Positions 6,781 through 13,458 of a stretch of DNA of 21,754 nucleotides are shown one piece after another. The notes beneath the pieces were generated by a model. It was not told the DNA's origin. It did no database searches and saw only the letters and a list, made by a program, of their open reading frames with translations. The stretch is from Planctomycetes bacterium GWF2_50_10. GTDB taxonomy: Bacteria > Planctomycetota > Phycisphaerae > Sedimentisphaerales > GWF2-50-10. The stretch spans positions 263-22,016 of the forward strand of contig MHYB01000068.1 of assembly GCA_001824635.1 (NCBI GenBank). The letters are read 5' to 3'. The number at the start of each line of letters is the position of its first letter. The first letter of the stretch is position 1. A program made the position numbers and the translations under genes.

Positions 6781-7153
6781 AGATGCCCCCTTTAAAGAAG
6801 TTAGGTGTTTTTGTGCTTTCACTGATTCAAAAGTATTTGTTTGGGCAGTAAAAATCAACAGTTATTTTCTGGTCCCATAAAAATGCGGAGCGGGGTACTA
6901 ATGAAGCTAAGTGCCTGTAAAATAAGATATTACAGTACTAGGAATGCAATGCAATTAAGACATAGTGTAATAATTTTACTATATTATAGGTTTTTTTGAT
7001 TGTTTAGGTGTGGGTGTTTTGATATTATATGATTAGTTCAAATTGGGGATGGACACTCTTCTAAGCAGATACTCCGCGTAATGTTTTTGGCGGAAAGTTT
7101 ATTTGGCTGAAAGATATTATATATACATTTATCTATTATTTTCGGAGCGAATG

Positions 7154-7825
7154 ATGCGTTATATTTACACCTTTGTAGTAATGCTGTGCGTGACAGGTAT
7201 GGCAGGTGCGGTCGAAAATGGGAGTTTTGAAGATGGCCTTACGGATTGGGAGGTTAGCGGATATAGCGCTGAGACAGCGCCGCAATTTACAGCAAATTTC
7301 CGGAACCCAGAAATCGGTGTGACAGTGGAGCCGGTGGATGGGTTGAACCTGGCTGTGCTAAAAAGTGGTGATTCTTATAATAGATCGTTTAAGTTCAGTC
7401 AGATCTCGCAAATGATGACGTTTGAGACCGGCGATATTTTGAGCGGGTCTTATTTTTTTGCAACCAGTGATTATCTTCGTTGGGACGATTTTGCGACGGT
7501 GACACTTGTTCCGCTGTCGGAGGACGGCGGATTGACCGAAATTTTACTAGCCCACAAGGATGTTGCGGCAGTTGGGGATTTTGGCTCGATGGATGGATGG
7601 GACACATTCGAACAAAAATTTGATCTTTCGAATGCGGGTACATATACGCTGAATTTCAGAGTTGAAGATTTTGAAGACTATCTGTGGTCGTCTTACCTGG
7701 TGATAGACGATGTGAAGGTTACGTCTGTTCCTGAGCCTGCGACGATGTGCCTGTTTGCGTTGGGCGGGGTGGCGTTAGGAAGGAGACAGAAGACAGGAGC
7801 GTTAGAAGGAGACAGAAGGCAGTAA
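7154..7825 (+). CDS. PEP-CTERM sorted extracellular protein
   Basis: 223 residues: signal peptide (1 to about 19, RYIYTFVVMLCVTGMAGA), then a beta-sandwich-like domain opening VENGSFEDGLTDWEVSG, typical of carbohydrate-binding-like exported proteins. The C-terminus is the sorting signal VPEPATMCLFALGGVALGRRQ (from residue 192): PEP box, hydrophobic span, basic stop. In known systems an exosortase cleaves at the PEP box during export. No exosortase is in the window. The start is ATG 7154 or the adjacent ATG 7151; CGGAG at 7143-7147 is spaced better for 7154. The last ten residues (TGALEGDRRQ) are coded by a GGAGACA heptad tract and look like a recent repeat-derived extension. Confidence 0.88.
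   Translation: MRYIYTFVVMLCVTGMAGAVENGSFEDGLTDWEVSGYSAETAPQFTANFRNPEIGVTVEPVDGLNLAVLKSGDSYNRSFKFSQISQMMTFETGDILSGSYFFATSDYLRWDDFATVTLVPLSEDGGLTEILLAHKDVAAVGDFGSMDGWDTFEQKFDLSNAGTYTLNFRVEDFEDYLWSSYLVIDDVKVTSVPEPATMCLFALGGVALGRRQKTGALEGDRRQ
7782..7821. repeat. Heptad tract, word GGAGACA, inside a gene end
   Basis: GGAGACA, GAAGACA, GGAGCGT, then GGAGACA and GAAGGCA after a 5-base break. It codes the tail of the PEP-CTERM protein. The same word ends rlmN at 10911-10956. Confidence 0.75.
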
Positions 7826-8008
7826 ATAATTACACTTGCAGAAGTATCATACCTTTTGGGTTACACACTCGGCGATTATTTTCATCAATTCTATCAAGGT
7901 TCGTTTTTGCCCTATTGACATTTATGCGCAAAGAACTAAAACAGTAAATGTAATCAAGCTGTATGTGTGTGGGCCGGATTGTCAAAACAGCTTTGAAGGG
8001 GAGACAAC

Positions 8009-8326
8009 ATGGCTTGTTTAAGAATCCTTGCGATATTGGCGTGTGTGAGCATTATGCTGCCCAGCAGCGGATGTGAAAAAAGCTCGGCCCAGGTAGTGAC
8101 CAGCGGGGAGGGCGGGCTGAGTGTTCCGCTGAATACGCCTGTGGTTGTGACGCTTAGAAACGACATGCTTCGGGCACCGATCACGATAGCAGGTGAGGTT
8201 AATACGGGTACGACGGTTACGGGGACCATAACCGCGGTAAGCAATGAGTGGTTTGTTGTATCCACTACGGGGCAGGATATATGGATCGCTCGCGATCTTG
8301 TGGCGATTATCCAGGCGGCTCGGTAG
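8009..8326 (+). CDS. Small putative lipoprotein
   Basis: 105 residues with an N-terminal hydrophobic segment ending PSSGC (Cys22), a plausible though not ideal lipobox because position -3 is Ser. The mature part is beta-rich: VPLNTPVVVTLRNDM, a repeated TGTTVTGTITAV, and a closing IWIARDLVAIIQ. It could be a small barrel or SH3-like fold. The family is not recognised. GGGGAG lies eight bases before the ATG. A possible promoter (TTGACA 7915-7920, 16 bases, TAAAAC) is weak. It sits among other small envelope-protein genes. Confidence 0.72.
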   Translation: MACLRILAILACVSIMLPSSGCEKSSAQVVTSGEGGLSVPLNTPVVVTLRNDMLRAPITIAGEVNTGTTVTGTITAVSNEWFVVSTTGQDIWIARDLVAIIQAAR

Positions 8327-8344
8327 AAAAATGTAAGTACGACG

Positions 8345-8373
8345 TTGACATGACGATTTGCAAATAGTAGTAT
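8345..8373 (+). promoter_or_regulatory. Candidate sigma-70-type promoter
   Basis: TTGACA (8345-8350), 17-base spacer, TAGTAT (8368-8373). It lies downstream of the 8009 gene and would give a leader of about 140 bases to the lipoprotein at 8518. Confidence 0.5.
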
Positions 8374-8517
8374 TGGGTCAAGATTCAAAACGGGGTTTGT
8401 ACTTTTTGCTTTGCGTAATTTTTGGGGGATTAAAAACTTCGCGGCAATTGTATCGCAGCGTGGATCGGCCAGCTGGATACGCAAATCTATTGTGGTTCTT
8501 TATTAGGGAGGATTTTT

Positions 8518-8955
8518 ATGAGAACACATGGGAAGGTTTTAATTTTGTGCCTGGGTGTGCTTGCGATCGTAGCAGCCGGCTGCAAGACCACTCAACCAGG
8601 AGTAACTCAGACGTGGAATCGTCTTGAGACACTAGTTGAGGCCAATCCTGCGCAAGTTACGCAGGCGGCGGCTGAGACGCTGCAAGAGCTTGATCTGGCG
8701 ATAGTATCAAGCACGTCATCGAAGCTTTCGGGCGAAGTTATTGCCCGCACGCCGGATGACAAGAGGGTGACCGTTACGGTCAAGCCAAGGCCGAACGGGC
8801 TTAGCGAGATGTATGTCCATACGGGCTATTGGGGTGATACGAACACGAGCCAGCGCATCATCAATCGCATCAAGGCCAAGTTGTATTCAGGCAGGATGGA
8901 AGGCGGCTCGATGCAGGGCCAAAGCAGTGATATACAAAGGGATACCAACAGGTAA
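8518..8955 (+). CDS. DUF3568-like lipoprotein
   Basis: 145 residues. It has a lipoprotein signal peptide ending VAAGC (Cys22). The mature protein (LETLVEANPAQVTQAAAETL, then LDLAIVSSTSSKLSGEV, then KRVTVTVKPRPNGLSEMYVH, then SQRIINRIKAKL) matches the pattern of the small DUF3568-type lipoproteins: helix, strands, helix, with a conserved charge on the last helix. Their function is unknown. GGGAGG lies six bases before the ATG. A strong terminator follows, so the transcript ends here. The last 25 residues are polar and probably disordered. Confidence 0.8.
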   Translation: MRTHGKVLILCLGVLAIVAAGCKTTQPGVTQTWNRLETLVEANPAQVTQAAAETLQELDLAIVSSTSSKLSGEVIARTPDDKRVTVTVKPRPNGLSEMYVHTGYWGDTNTSQRIINRIKAKLYSGRMEGGSMQGQSSDIQRDTNR

Positions 8956-8967
8956 TTTAATTCTATA

Positions 8968-9004
8968 ACTTGGAGCGGTCTTTTGGGCCGCTCTAAGTTT
9001 ATTT
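8968..9004 (+). terminator. Strong Rho-independent terminator
   Basis: An 11-pair stem, ACTTGGAGCGG / CCGCTCTAAGT (one G-T pair), 9-base loop, then TTTATTT. It closes the lipoprotein gene ending at 8955 and stands against the convergent gene at 9020-9406. Confidence 0.85.
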
Positions 9005-9019
9005 ACCGGTGCACATTAT

Positions 9020-9406
9020 CTAATCCCGATCCTTGTCTCTGTCTGGCCTGTTGTAGTACCAATATGGGTACCTGGGATACTGCGGTCCGTAAAAGAAGGG
9101 ATACCGCGGGAAGTAATTATAGCGGTAATCATAGTAATTATACGGATAGCGGTAACCATAGTACCTAGGTGAATAATAGCCGTATGGGCCGCGTGGATAG
9201 GCATAGGAATAGCCGCCCGGCCGATGCGGGGAGTAATACGGCCTGTAAGGTCTATACCAGTTTCGGTAGCCATAGTTTGAGTAACCGTAATCTGGTACTG
9301 GATTGTAGGCCGAGCTTCCCTCTTGAGGTAGCGGGGGAGCTACAGCGGCAATGACCAAAGGTGAGATAAGCAGTACAGCCAAAGTTGTAATGACTAAGTA
9401 TCTCAT
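9020..9406 (-). CDS. Tyrosine-rich secreted low-complexity protein
   Basis: 128 residues: signal peptide (about 1-20, ending IAAVA), then a mature chain of which about one third is Tyr (32 of roughly 95 residues from residue 34 on), with the rest mostly Pro, Arg, Gly and Asn. Repeated words are YGY, YRPY, YPR and NYY. The end is charged (RPDRDKDRD). There are no cysteines and no catalytic motif. The start is supported by AAAGGAG eight bases before the ATG. Tyr/Pro/Arg-rich exported chains usually serve as matrix, coat or adhesive material. That is inference, and the family is not recognised. Confidence 0.75.
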   Translation of the reverse strand: MRYLVITTLAVLLISPLVIAAVAPPLPQEGSSAYNPVPDYGYSNYGYRNWYRPYRPYYSPHRPGGYSYAYPRGPYGYYSPRYYGYRYPYNYYDYRYNYFPRYPFFYGPQYPRYPYWYYNRPDRDKDRD

Positions 9407-9536
9407 AGTTGCATCTCCTTTAACCTATTATTAATACGAGTGGATGGGTTGAGGGTTGGTATTTGGGTTGGGCGCAGAGTTTCACATTGCGGTGATCATA
9501 AGTAACAGTTTAGCAATTATTTATGGGAGAGTTGGC

Positions 9537-9785
9537 ATGAAGGCGTTACTCTTATGCGCGTTGTGCGTTGTATTCGCGATGTCCCTGGCTGGATGCGAGA
9601 ATAAGTGGGCGTCTGCTGGGCTTGGGGCTGCTGGCGGTGCGGCTGCGGGCGTGGGTGGGTATGAATACCACTTCAAAAAAGAAAAAGACAATGTCGAACA
9701 GGCATATAAGGACGGCAAAATCGATGCGCGTGAGCGCGATATACGGCTGGATCAAATACAGAGGGACTCGCTGTTTCAAAAATAG
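9537..9785 (+). CDS. Small glycine-zipper lipoprotein
   Basis: 82 residues. The signal peptide ends in a textbook lipobox, MSLAGC (Cys20). A glycine/alanine zipper (AGLGAAGGAAAGVGG, about 28-42) comes next, as in small outer-membrane lipoproteins. It is followed by a charged helix (FKKEKDNVEQAYKDGKIDARE) with a short-domain look. The frame extends upstream to 9456, but ATG 9537 begins the signal peptide and has GGGAGA seven bases upstream. It is divergent from the tyrosine-rich protein. Confidence 0.75.
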   Translation: MKALLLCALCVVFAMSLAGCENKWASAGLGAAGGAAAGVGGYEYHFKKEKDNVEQAYKDGKIDARERDIRLDQIQRDSLFQK

Positions 9786-9816
9786 TGATTAGAGATCAGT
9801 GATTAGAAATTAGAGA
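9785..9816. repeat. Heptad tract, word GTGATTA
   Basis: GTGATTA, GAGATCA, GTGATTA, GAAATTA and GAGAAA begin at the stop codon of the 9537 gene and run toward rlmN. Confidence 0.65.
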
Positions 9817-9876
9817 AAAAGTCATAGAGATATTTGGGTTTGCATAAATGGCGGTGGTGCAATACCATTGGCCGTT

Positions 9877-10959
9877 ATGGAAAAAGATCTTAAAAGTTTG
9901 ACTGTAACGGAACTGGAACAACTCGTTTTGAGCTTGGAAGAGAAGAAATTCCATGCCAAGACGATTTTTTCATTTATACATGCTAAAGGATCGGGTAGTG
10001 TCGAGGAATTGACGACGCTGCATAAGGCATTTCGTCAAAAGCTGACCGAGCAGGGTTATTTTATATCACGCCTGAAGACTGTCGAGGTATTTTGCGATCC
10101 GGATGGGACAAAAAAATATCTTTTTGAGCTTGGGGATTCCACAAGGATAGAAACTGTCGAGCTTGTGGATGAGGCAGGGAGACATACGGTTTGCATTTCA
10201 ACGCAGGTGGGGTGCAGGATGAACTGCCAGTTCTGCGCGACGGCTCATTTGCGGTTTACCCGAAATTTGACCGCGGGTGAAATAGCTGACCAGGTGATCG
10301 AGGTTGAAAAACAAAGCGGGGCGAGGGTCGCCAACCTGGTTTACATGGGGATGGGCGAGCCGTTCGATAATTGTGAAAATGTGATCAAGTCTGTTTACAT
10401 TCTAAAAGACCCATCTGGCAAGAACATCGGGGCACGGCATATTACAATTTCGACTAGCGGAATCATACCCGGCATCGAGAGATTTTCACGCGAGGACATG
10501 CAGGTTCGGCTGGCGGTTAGTTTGCACGGGGCAAACGATAATATCCGCGGCAAGATAATGCGGATAGTAAAGAAGTATCCGCTTAATAAGCTCATGGCGG
10601 CAGTGAAGGATTATCAGGCAAAGACCGGCAGGCGTGTGACATTCGAATATGTGATGATCAAGGGGGTGAACGATTCGGAAGTGGACGCCAGGGCGCTTGC
10701 GAAGCTGATCGGTGGAGTGAAGTGCAATGTGAATCTGATCGAGTACAATCCTCACCCCCTGTGCGATTTTGTGCCGAGCGACCGCAAGACGATCCAAAAA
10801 TTTGCGGAGTTGCTCGAAGCAAGCGGCATCGAGACGGTAGTGCGATATAAGCGGGGGCAGTCGATTAATGCGGCATGTGGCCAGCTTGGGGCGGGATGGT
10901 ACGATAAGAAGGAGACAGGAGGAAGGAGACAGGAGACAGAAGAGGGAAGGCAGGAGTAA
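9877..10959 (+). CDS. rlmN: Dual-specificity RNA methyltransferase RlmN
   Basis: A radical-SAM enzyme that makes 2-methyladenosine at A2503 of 23S rRNA, and at A37 of some tRNAs in E. coli. It is cytoplasmic. Numbered from ATG 9877, the [4Fe-4S] motif is C113-x3-C117-x2-C120 (GCRMNCQFC), the SAM-binding GMGEP is at 158-162, the methyl-carrying Cys is C334 (NAACGQL) and the second functional Cys region is VCISTQ (C106). The N-terminal helical domain (LKSLTVTELEQL) is present. The length of 360 is normal. An in-frame TTG at 9868 is the alternative start; neither has a clear ribosome-binding site. The last 16 residues (KETGGRRQETEEGRQE) come from a GGAGACA heptad tract and are not part of the family. 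The U32 gene follows after 39 bases on the same strand. Confidence 0.96.
   Translation: MEKDLKSLTVTELEQLVLSLEEKKFHAKTIFSFIHAKGSGSVEELTTLHKAFRQKLTEQGYFISRLKTVEVFCDPDGTKKYLFELGDSTRIETVELVDEAGRHTVCISTQVGCRMNCQFCATAHLRFTRNLTAGEIADQVIEVEKQSGARVANLVYMGMGEPFDNCENVIKSVYILKDPSGKNIGARHITISTSGIIPGIERFSREDMQVRLAVSLHGANDNIRGKIMRIVKKYPLNKLMAAVKDYQAKTGRRVTFEYVMIKGVNDSEVDARALAKLIGGVKCNVNLIEYNPHPLCDFVPSDRKTIQKFAELLEASGIETVVRYKRGQSINAACGQLGAGWYDKKETGGRRQETEEGRQE
10911..10956. repeat. Heptad tract, word GGAGACA, inside the rlmN 3' end
   Basis: GGAGACA, GGAGGAA, GGAGACA, GGAGACA, GAAGAGG, GAAGGCA and GGAG are unbroken over 46 bases, ending at the rlmN stop codon. Confidence 0.85.
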
Positions 10960-10998
10960 AGAATCGTTGCGGGTTTGAAGAAGAGTGTAAGAGAGTAG

Positions 10999-13458
10999 AT
11001 GTTGGAAATTTCGAAGAGAATAGAGCTGCTGGCGCCGGCGGGGGAATGGGCGGCGATGAAGGCGGCTGTGCTTAATGGGGCGGATGCGGTTTATTTTGGG
11101 CTGAGCGATTTCAATGCGCGAAAGCGGGCGGCGAATTTCAAGCTGGAGGAGCTTGAGCAAATCATAGATTACCTGCACGGGCATAATGTAAAAGGATATC
11201 TTGCTTTCAATACTTTGATATTCAATGATGAGCTTGGGCGGGCGGCGGATTTTTTGAAGGCGGCAGCGCGCGCGAGGGTGGATGCGGTTATTGTGCAGGA
11301 TGTGGGGATCGCTGCGCTGGCGCGGAAGATGTGCGCTGGATTTGTGATACACGCATCGACGCAGATGACGATTACCAGCGCCGAGGCGGCTGAGTTTGCA
11401 AGAGAGCTTGGCATTTCGCGGGTGATACTTGCGCGTGAGTTGAGCCTTGAGGGCTTGCGAGATATTGCTGCTAAGACCGGGCAGGAGCTTGAGGTATTTG
11501 TGCACGGGGCGATGTGCATGTCTTATAGCGGGCAGTGTCTTGCGTCGGCTGTTCTTGCGGGGAGGTCTGCTAATAGGGGAGCGTGCGCACAGCTTTGCAG
11601 GCTGCCATATAAGCTAGTTGTAAACGGGCAAGAAGCTGATATTGGCAACAAGGAATATTTGCTTAGCCCAGCTGATCTGAATTTGATCAACAGGGTGTCG
11701 GATATAGCTGGTGCAGGGGTAGTCGCGGTTAAGATCGAGGGGCGGCTCAAGAACGAATTTTATGTCGGGGCGGCGGTCGCTGCGTACAGGTATGCGATCG
11801 ACAAGGCGGCTTCCGGCGAGAAGATTGATCCTGATGACGCGGTGATACGGAGGCTGGAGGATTCTTTTTCGCGCGGGTTCTGCGAAGGGTTTATCAACGG
11901 GCGCAGGCACAATGAGCTGGTGCACGGCTTATCCGCGGGCAACAGGGGCAAGCTGATCGGGATCGTAACGAAGGTTGATGGCGATTCCATCGGCATCGAA
12001 ATGGAAAAGAATTTACGGGCAGAAGAGATCAAGCCGGGTGACGGCATAGTGATAGAATCCGGCGGCAATGTGCAGGGCGGAAGGGTGTACCAGGCATGGA
12101 CGGATAAAAATTATCTTGCGCTTTGGTTTGGATTCAGAGATGTGGATCTTTCGCTGATTGATGCGGGAGCAGCGGTGTTCAAGACGGATGATCCGGCTCT
12201 GAGACGGGAGATAGAGAAAACATTTGCGCGGGATGTTATCTGGCACAGAGAGGGATTGAGTGCGGAGGTTTATGCCGCCGACGGAGAAGAGATTGAGATT
12301 ACATTTACGGATGATTTCGGAAAGGCAGCGACTGTCAAAGGTCCTGTGCTGGCCAAGGCAAGGACGAGTGCGGCGTGTGTAGAGGATATAGAGAGACAGC
12401 TTGGCAGGCTGGGCAATACGCCTTTTGAACTTAAGCAGGTGAAGATAAAAAAGCTTGATGAGGTAATGGTTCCAGCGAGCGTGCTTAATGATCTCAGGCG
12501 GCGGGCAGTGGAAGAACTGCTTGCGATGAGAAAACAAGCCCGGCAGATCGCGATAACGGATGAATCTGCGCTTGGCTCGCTGCAATTAGAGGCGCGGGTA
12601 ATCGTGAACAAAATAAAGATCGAGCACGGGCCGGGGCTGAGTGTGCTTGTGCGGACGATGGAGCAGTTCGAAGCAGCTGTTGAGCACAAGGATAAAATTG
12701 GGCTTGTGTATGGGGATTTTGAGAGGCTGGAGGATTTTGAGCCCGCTGCTGCAATAGCGCGCGGTGCGGGAATAAAATTCGGCGGTGCGACGCTGCGAGT
12801 TTATGGGCCTGGTGATGAAAAGCACCTTGACGGAATTTTGGATGCCAAACCTAATGTGGTACTTGTGCGGAATTTGACGGCGCTGGCAAAACTCAGGCAA
12901 ACAACAAAATGCAAGCTGGTGGGAGATGGATCACTCAATATCGTAAATGAAATAGCGGCGGCAGAATTTGCACGCCTTGGGATCGAGCGGATCACGCCTG
13001 GTTATGATCTCAACTGGGAGCGGCTAAAAGAGCTTGGGGTTAAATGCGGCGCGGGGTTGTTTGAGATAAGCGTGCATGAGAGGGTGGGGCTTTTTCATAC
13101 CGAGCACTGCATATTTGCAAATACGCTGGGACATGAAGATGGCTGCGGCAAGGCGTGCAAAAGCGATGTGCAGCTGGTGGAGGTTAAGGGGCTTGTGCAC
13201 CGGGTGAAGCGTGACTGGGCGTGCAGGAATACTGTGTATGCCGGGGCGGTTTACAGCTGGGCCGAAGAAATGCGCGAGATGCTGGAGGCTGGGTTTGAGA
13301 ATTTCAGGGTAAGTGTGCTGGAAGAAAATGGGCGCGTGACGGGGGAATTGATAAGTCTGTACTGGGAAATGAAAAAGGGCCGACTTTCGCCGGCCCAGGG
13401 ATTTGCCCAAGTCTCGAAGTTATACAGAGACCCGTTGAGGAGCAGGATTCGCCGCTGA
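10999..13458 (+). CDS. U32 family protein, RlhA-like (long form with second Cys cluster)
   Basis: 819 residues. The N-terminal TIM-barrel domain of family U32 is clear: IELLAPAGEWAAMKAAVLNG, AVYFGLSDFNAR, IHASTQMTITS, then the iron-sulfur cysteines C173-x6-C180-x15-C196-x3-C200 (GAMCMSY, SGQC, GACAQLCRLP). A DUF3656-type middle region and a barrel-like C-terminal part follow. The C-terminal part has a second Cys/His cluster (HTEHCIF, EDGCGKACKS, WACRNT). U32 proteins are better known now as RNA or ubiquinone hydroxylation enzymes than as peptidases; E. coli RlhA hydroxylates C2501 of 23S rRNA. The adjacency to rlmN (A2503) supports the RlhA reading, but TrhP-type tRNA hydroxylation is not excluded. 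The last 39 bases overlap the convergent symporter gene. Confidence 0.88.
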   Translation: MLEISKRIELLAPAGEWAAMKAAVLNGADAVYFGLSDFNARKRAANFKLEELEQIIDYLHGHNVKGYLAFNTLIFNDELGRAADFLKAAARARVDAVIVQDVGIAALARKMCAGFVIHASTQMTITSAEAAEFARELGISRVILARELSLEGLRDIAAKTGQELEVFVHGAMCMSYSGQCLASAVLAGRSANRGACAQLCRLPYKLVVNGQEADIGNKEYLLSPADLNLINRVSDIAGAGVVAVKIEGRLKNEFYVGAAVAAYRYAIDKAASGEKIDPDDAVIRRLEDSFSRGFCEGFINGRRHNELVHGLSAGNRGKLIGIVTKVDGDSIGIEMEKNLRAEEIKPGDGIVIESGGNVQGGRVYQAWTDKNYLALWFGFRDVDLSLIDAGAAVFKTDDPALRREIEKTFARDVIWHREGLSAEVYAADGEEIEITFTDDFGKAATVKGPVLAKARTSAACVEDIERQLGRLGNTPFELKQVKIKKLDEVMVPASVLNDLRRRAVEELLAMRKQARQIAITDESALGSLQLEARVIVNKIKIEHGPGLSVLVRTMEQFEAAVEHKDKIGLVYGDFERLEDFEPAAAIARGAGIKFGGATLRVYGPGDEKHLDGILDAKPNVVLVRNLTALAKLRQTTKCKLVGDGSLNIVNEIAAAEFARLGIERITPGYDLNWERLKELGVKCGAGLFEISVHERVGLFHTEHCIFANTLGHEDGCGKACKSDVQLVEVKGLVHRVKRDWACRNTVYAGAVYSWAEEMREMLEAGFENFRVSVLEENGRVTGELISLYWEMKKGRLSPAQGFAQVSKLYRDPLRSRIRR
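13372..13396 (-). terminator. Symporter terminator embedded in the U32 coding sequence
   Basis: On the minus strand: GGGCCG, 8-base loop, CGGCCC, then TTTTT. It lies 24 bases past the stop of the symporter gene (13420) and wholly within codons of the convergent U32 gene (encoding MKKGRLSPAQG). Confidence 0.75.

Noticed and set aside
7088..7112. Sigma-54-type promoter before the PEP-CTERM gene
   Set aside because: TTGGC occurs twice, but the GG/GC spacing of a sigma-54 site is not met.
8983..9354. Plus-strand frames opposite the tyrosine-rich protein
   Set aside because: The minus frame has a signal peptide and AAAGGAG at its start. The plus frames have neither.
9456..9536. Longer start for the glycine-zipper lipoprotein
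   Set aside because: The extension would bury the signal peptide. ATG 9537 has GGGAGA upstream and a perfect lipobox position.
10486..11505. 339-residue minus-strand frame
   Set aside because: It spans the antisense of rlmN and the U32 gene, both of which have unmistakable motifs. Composition is shadow-like.
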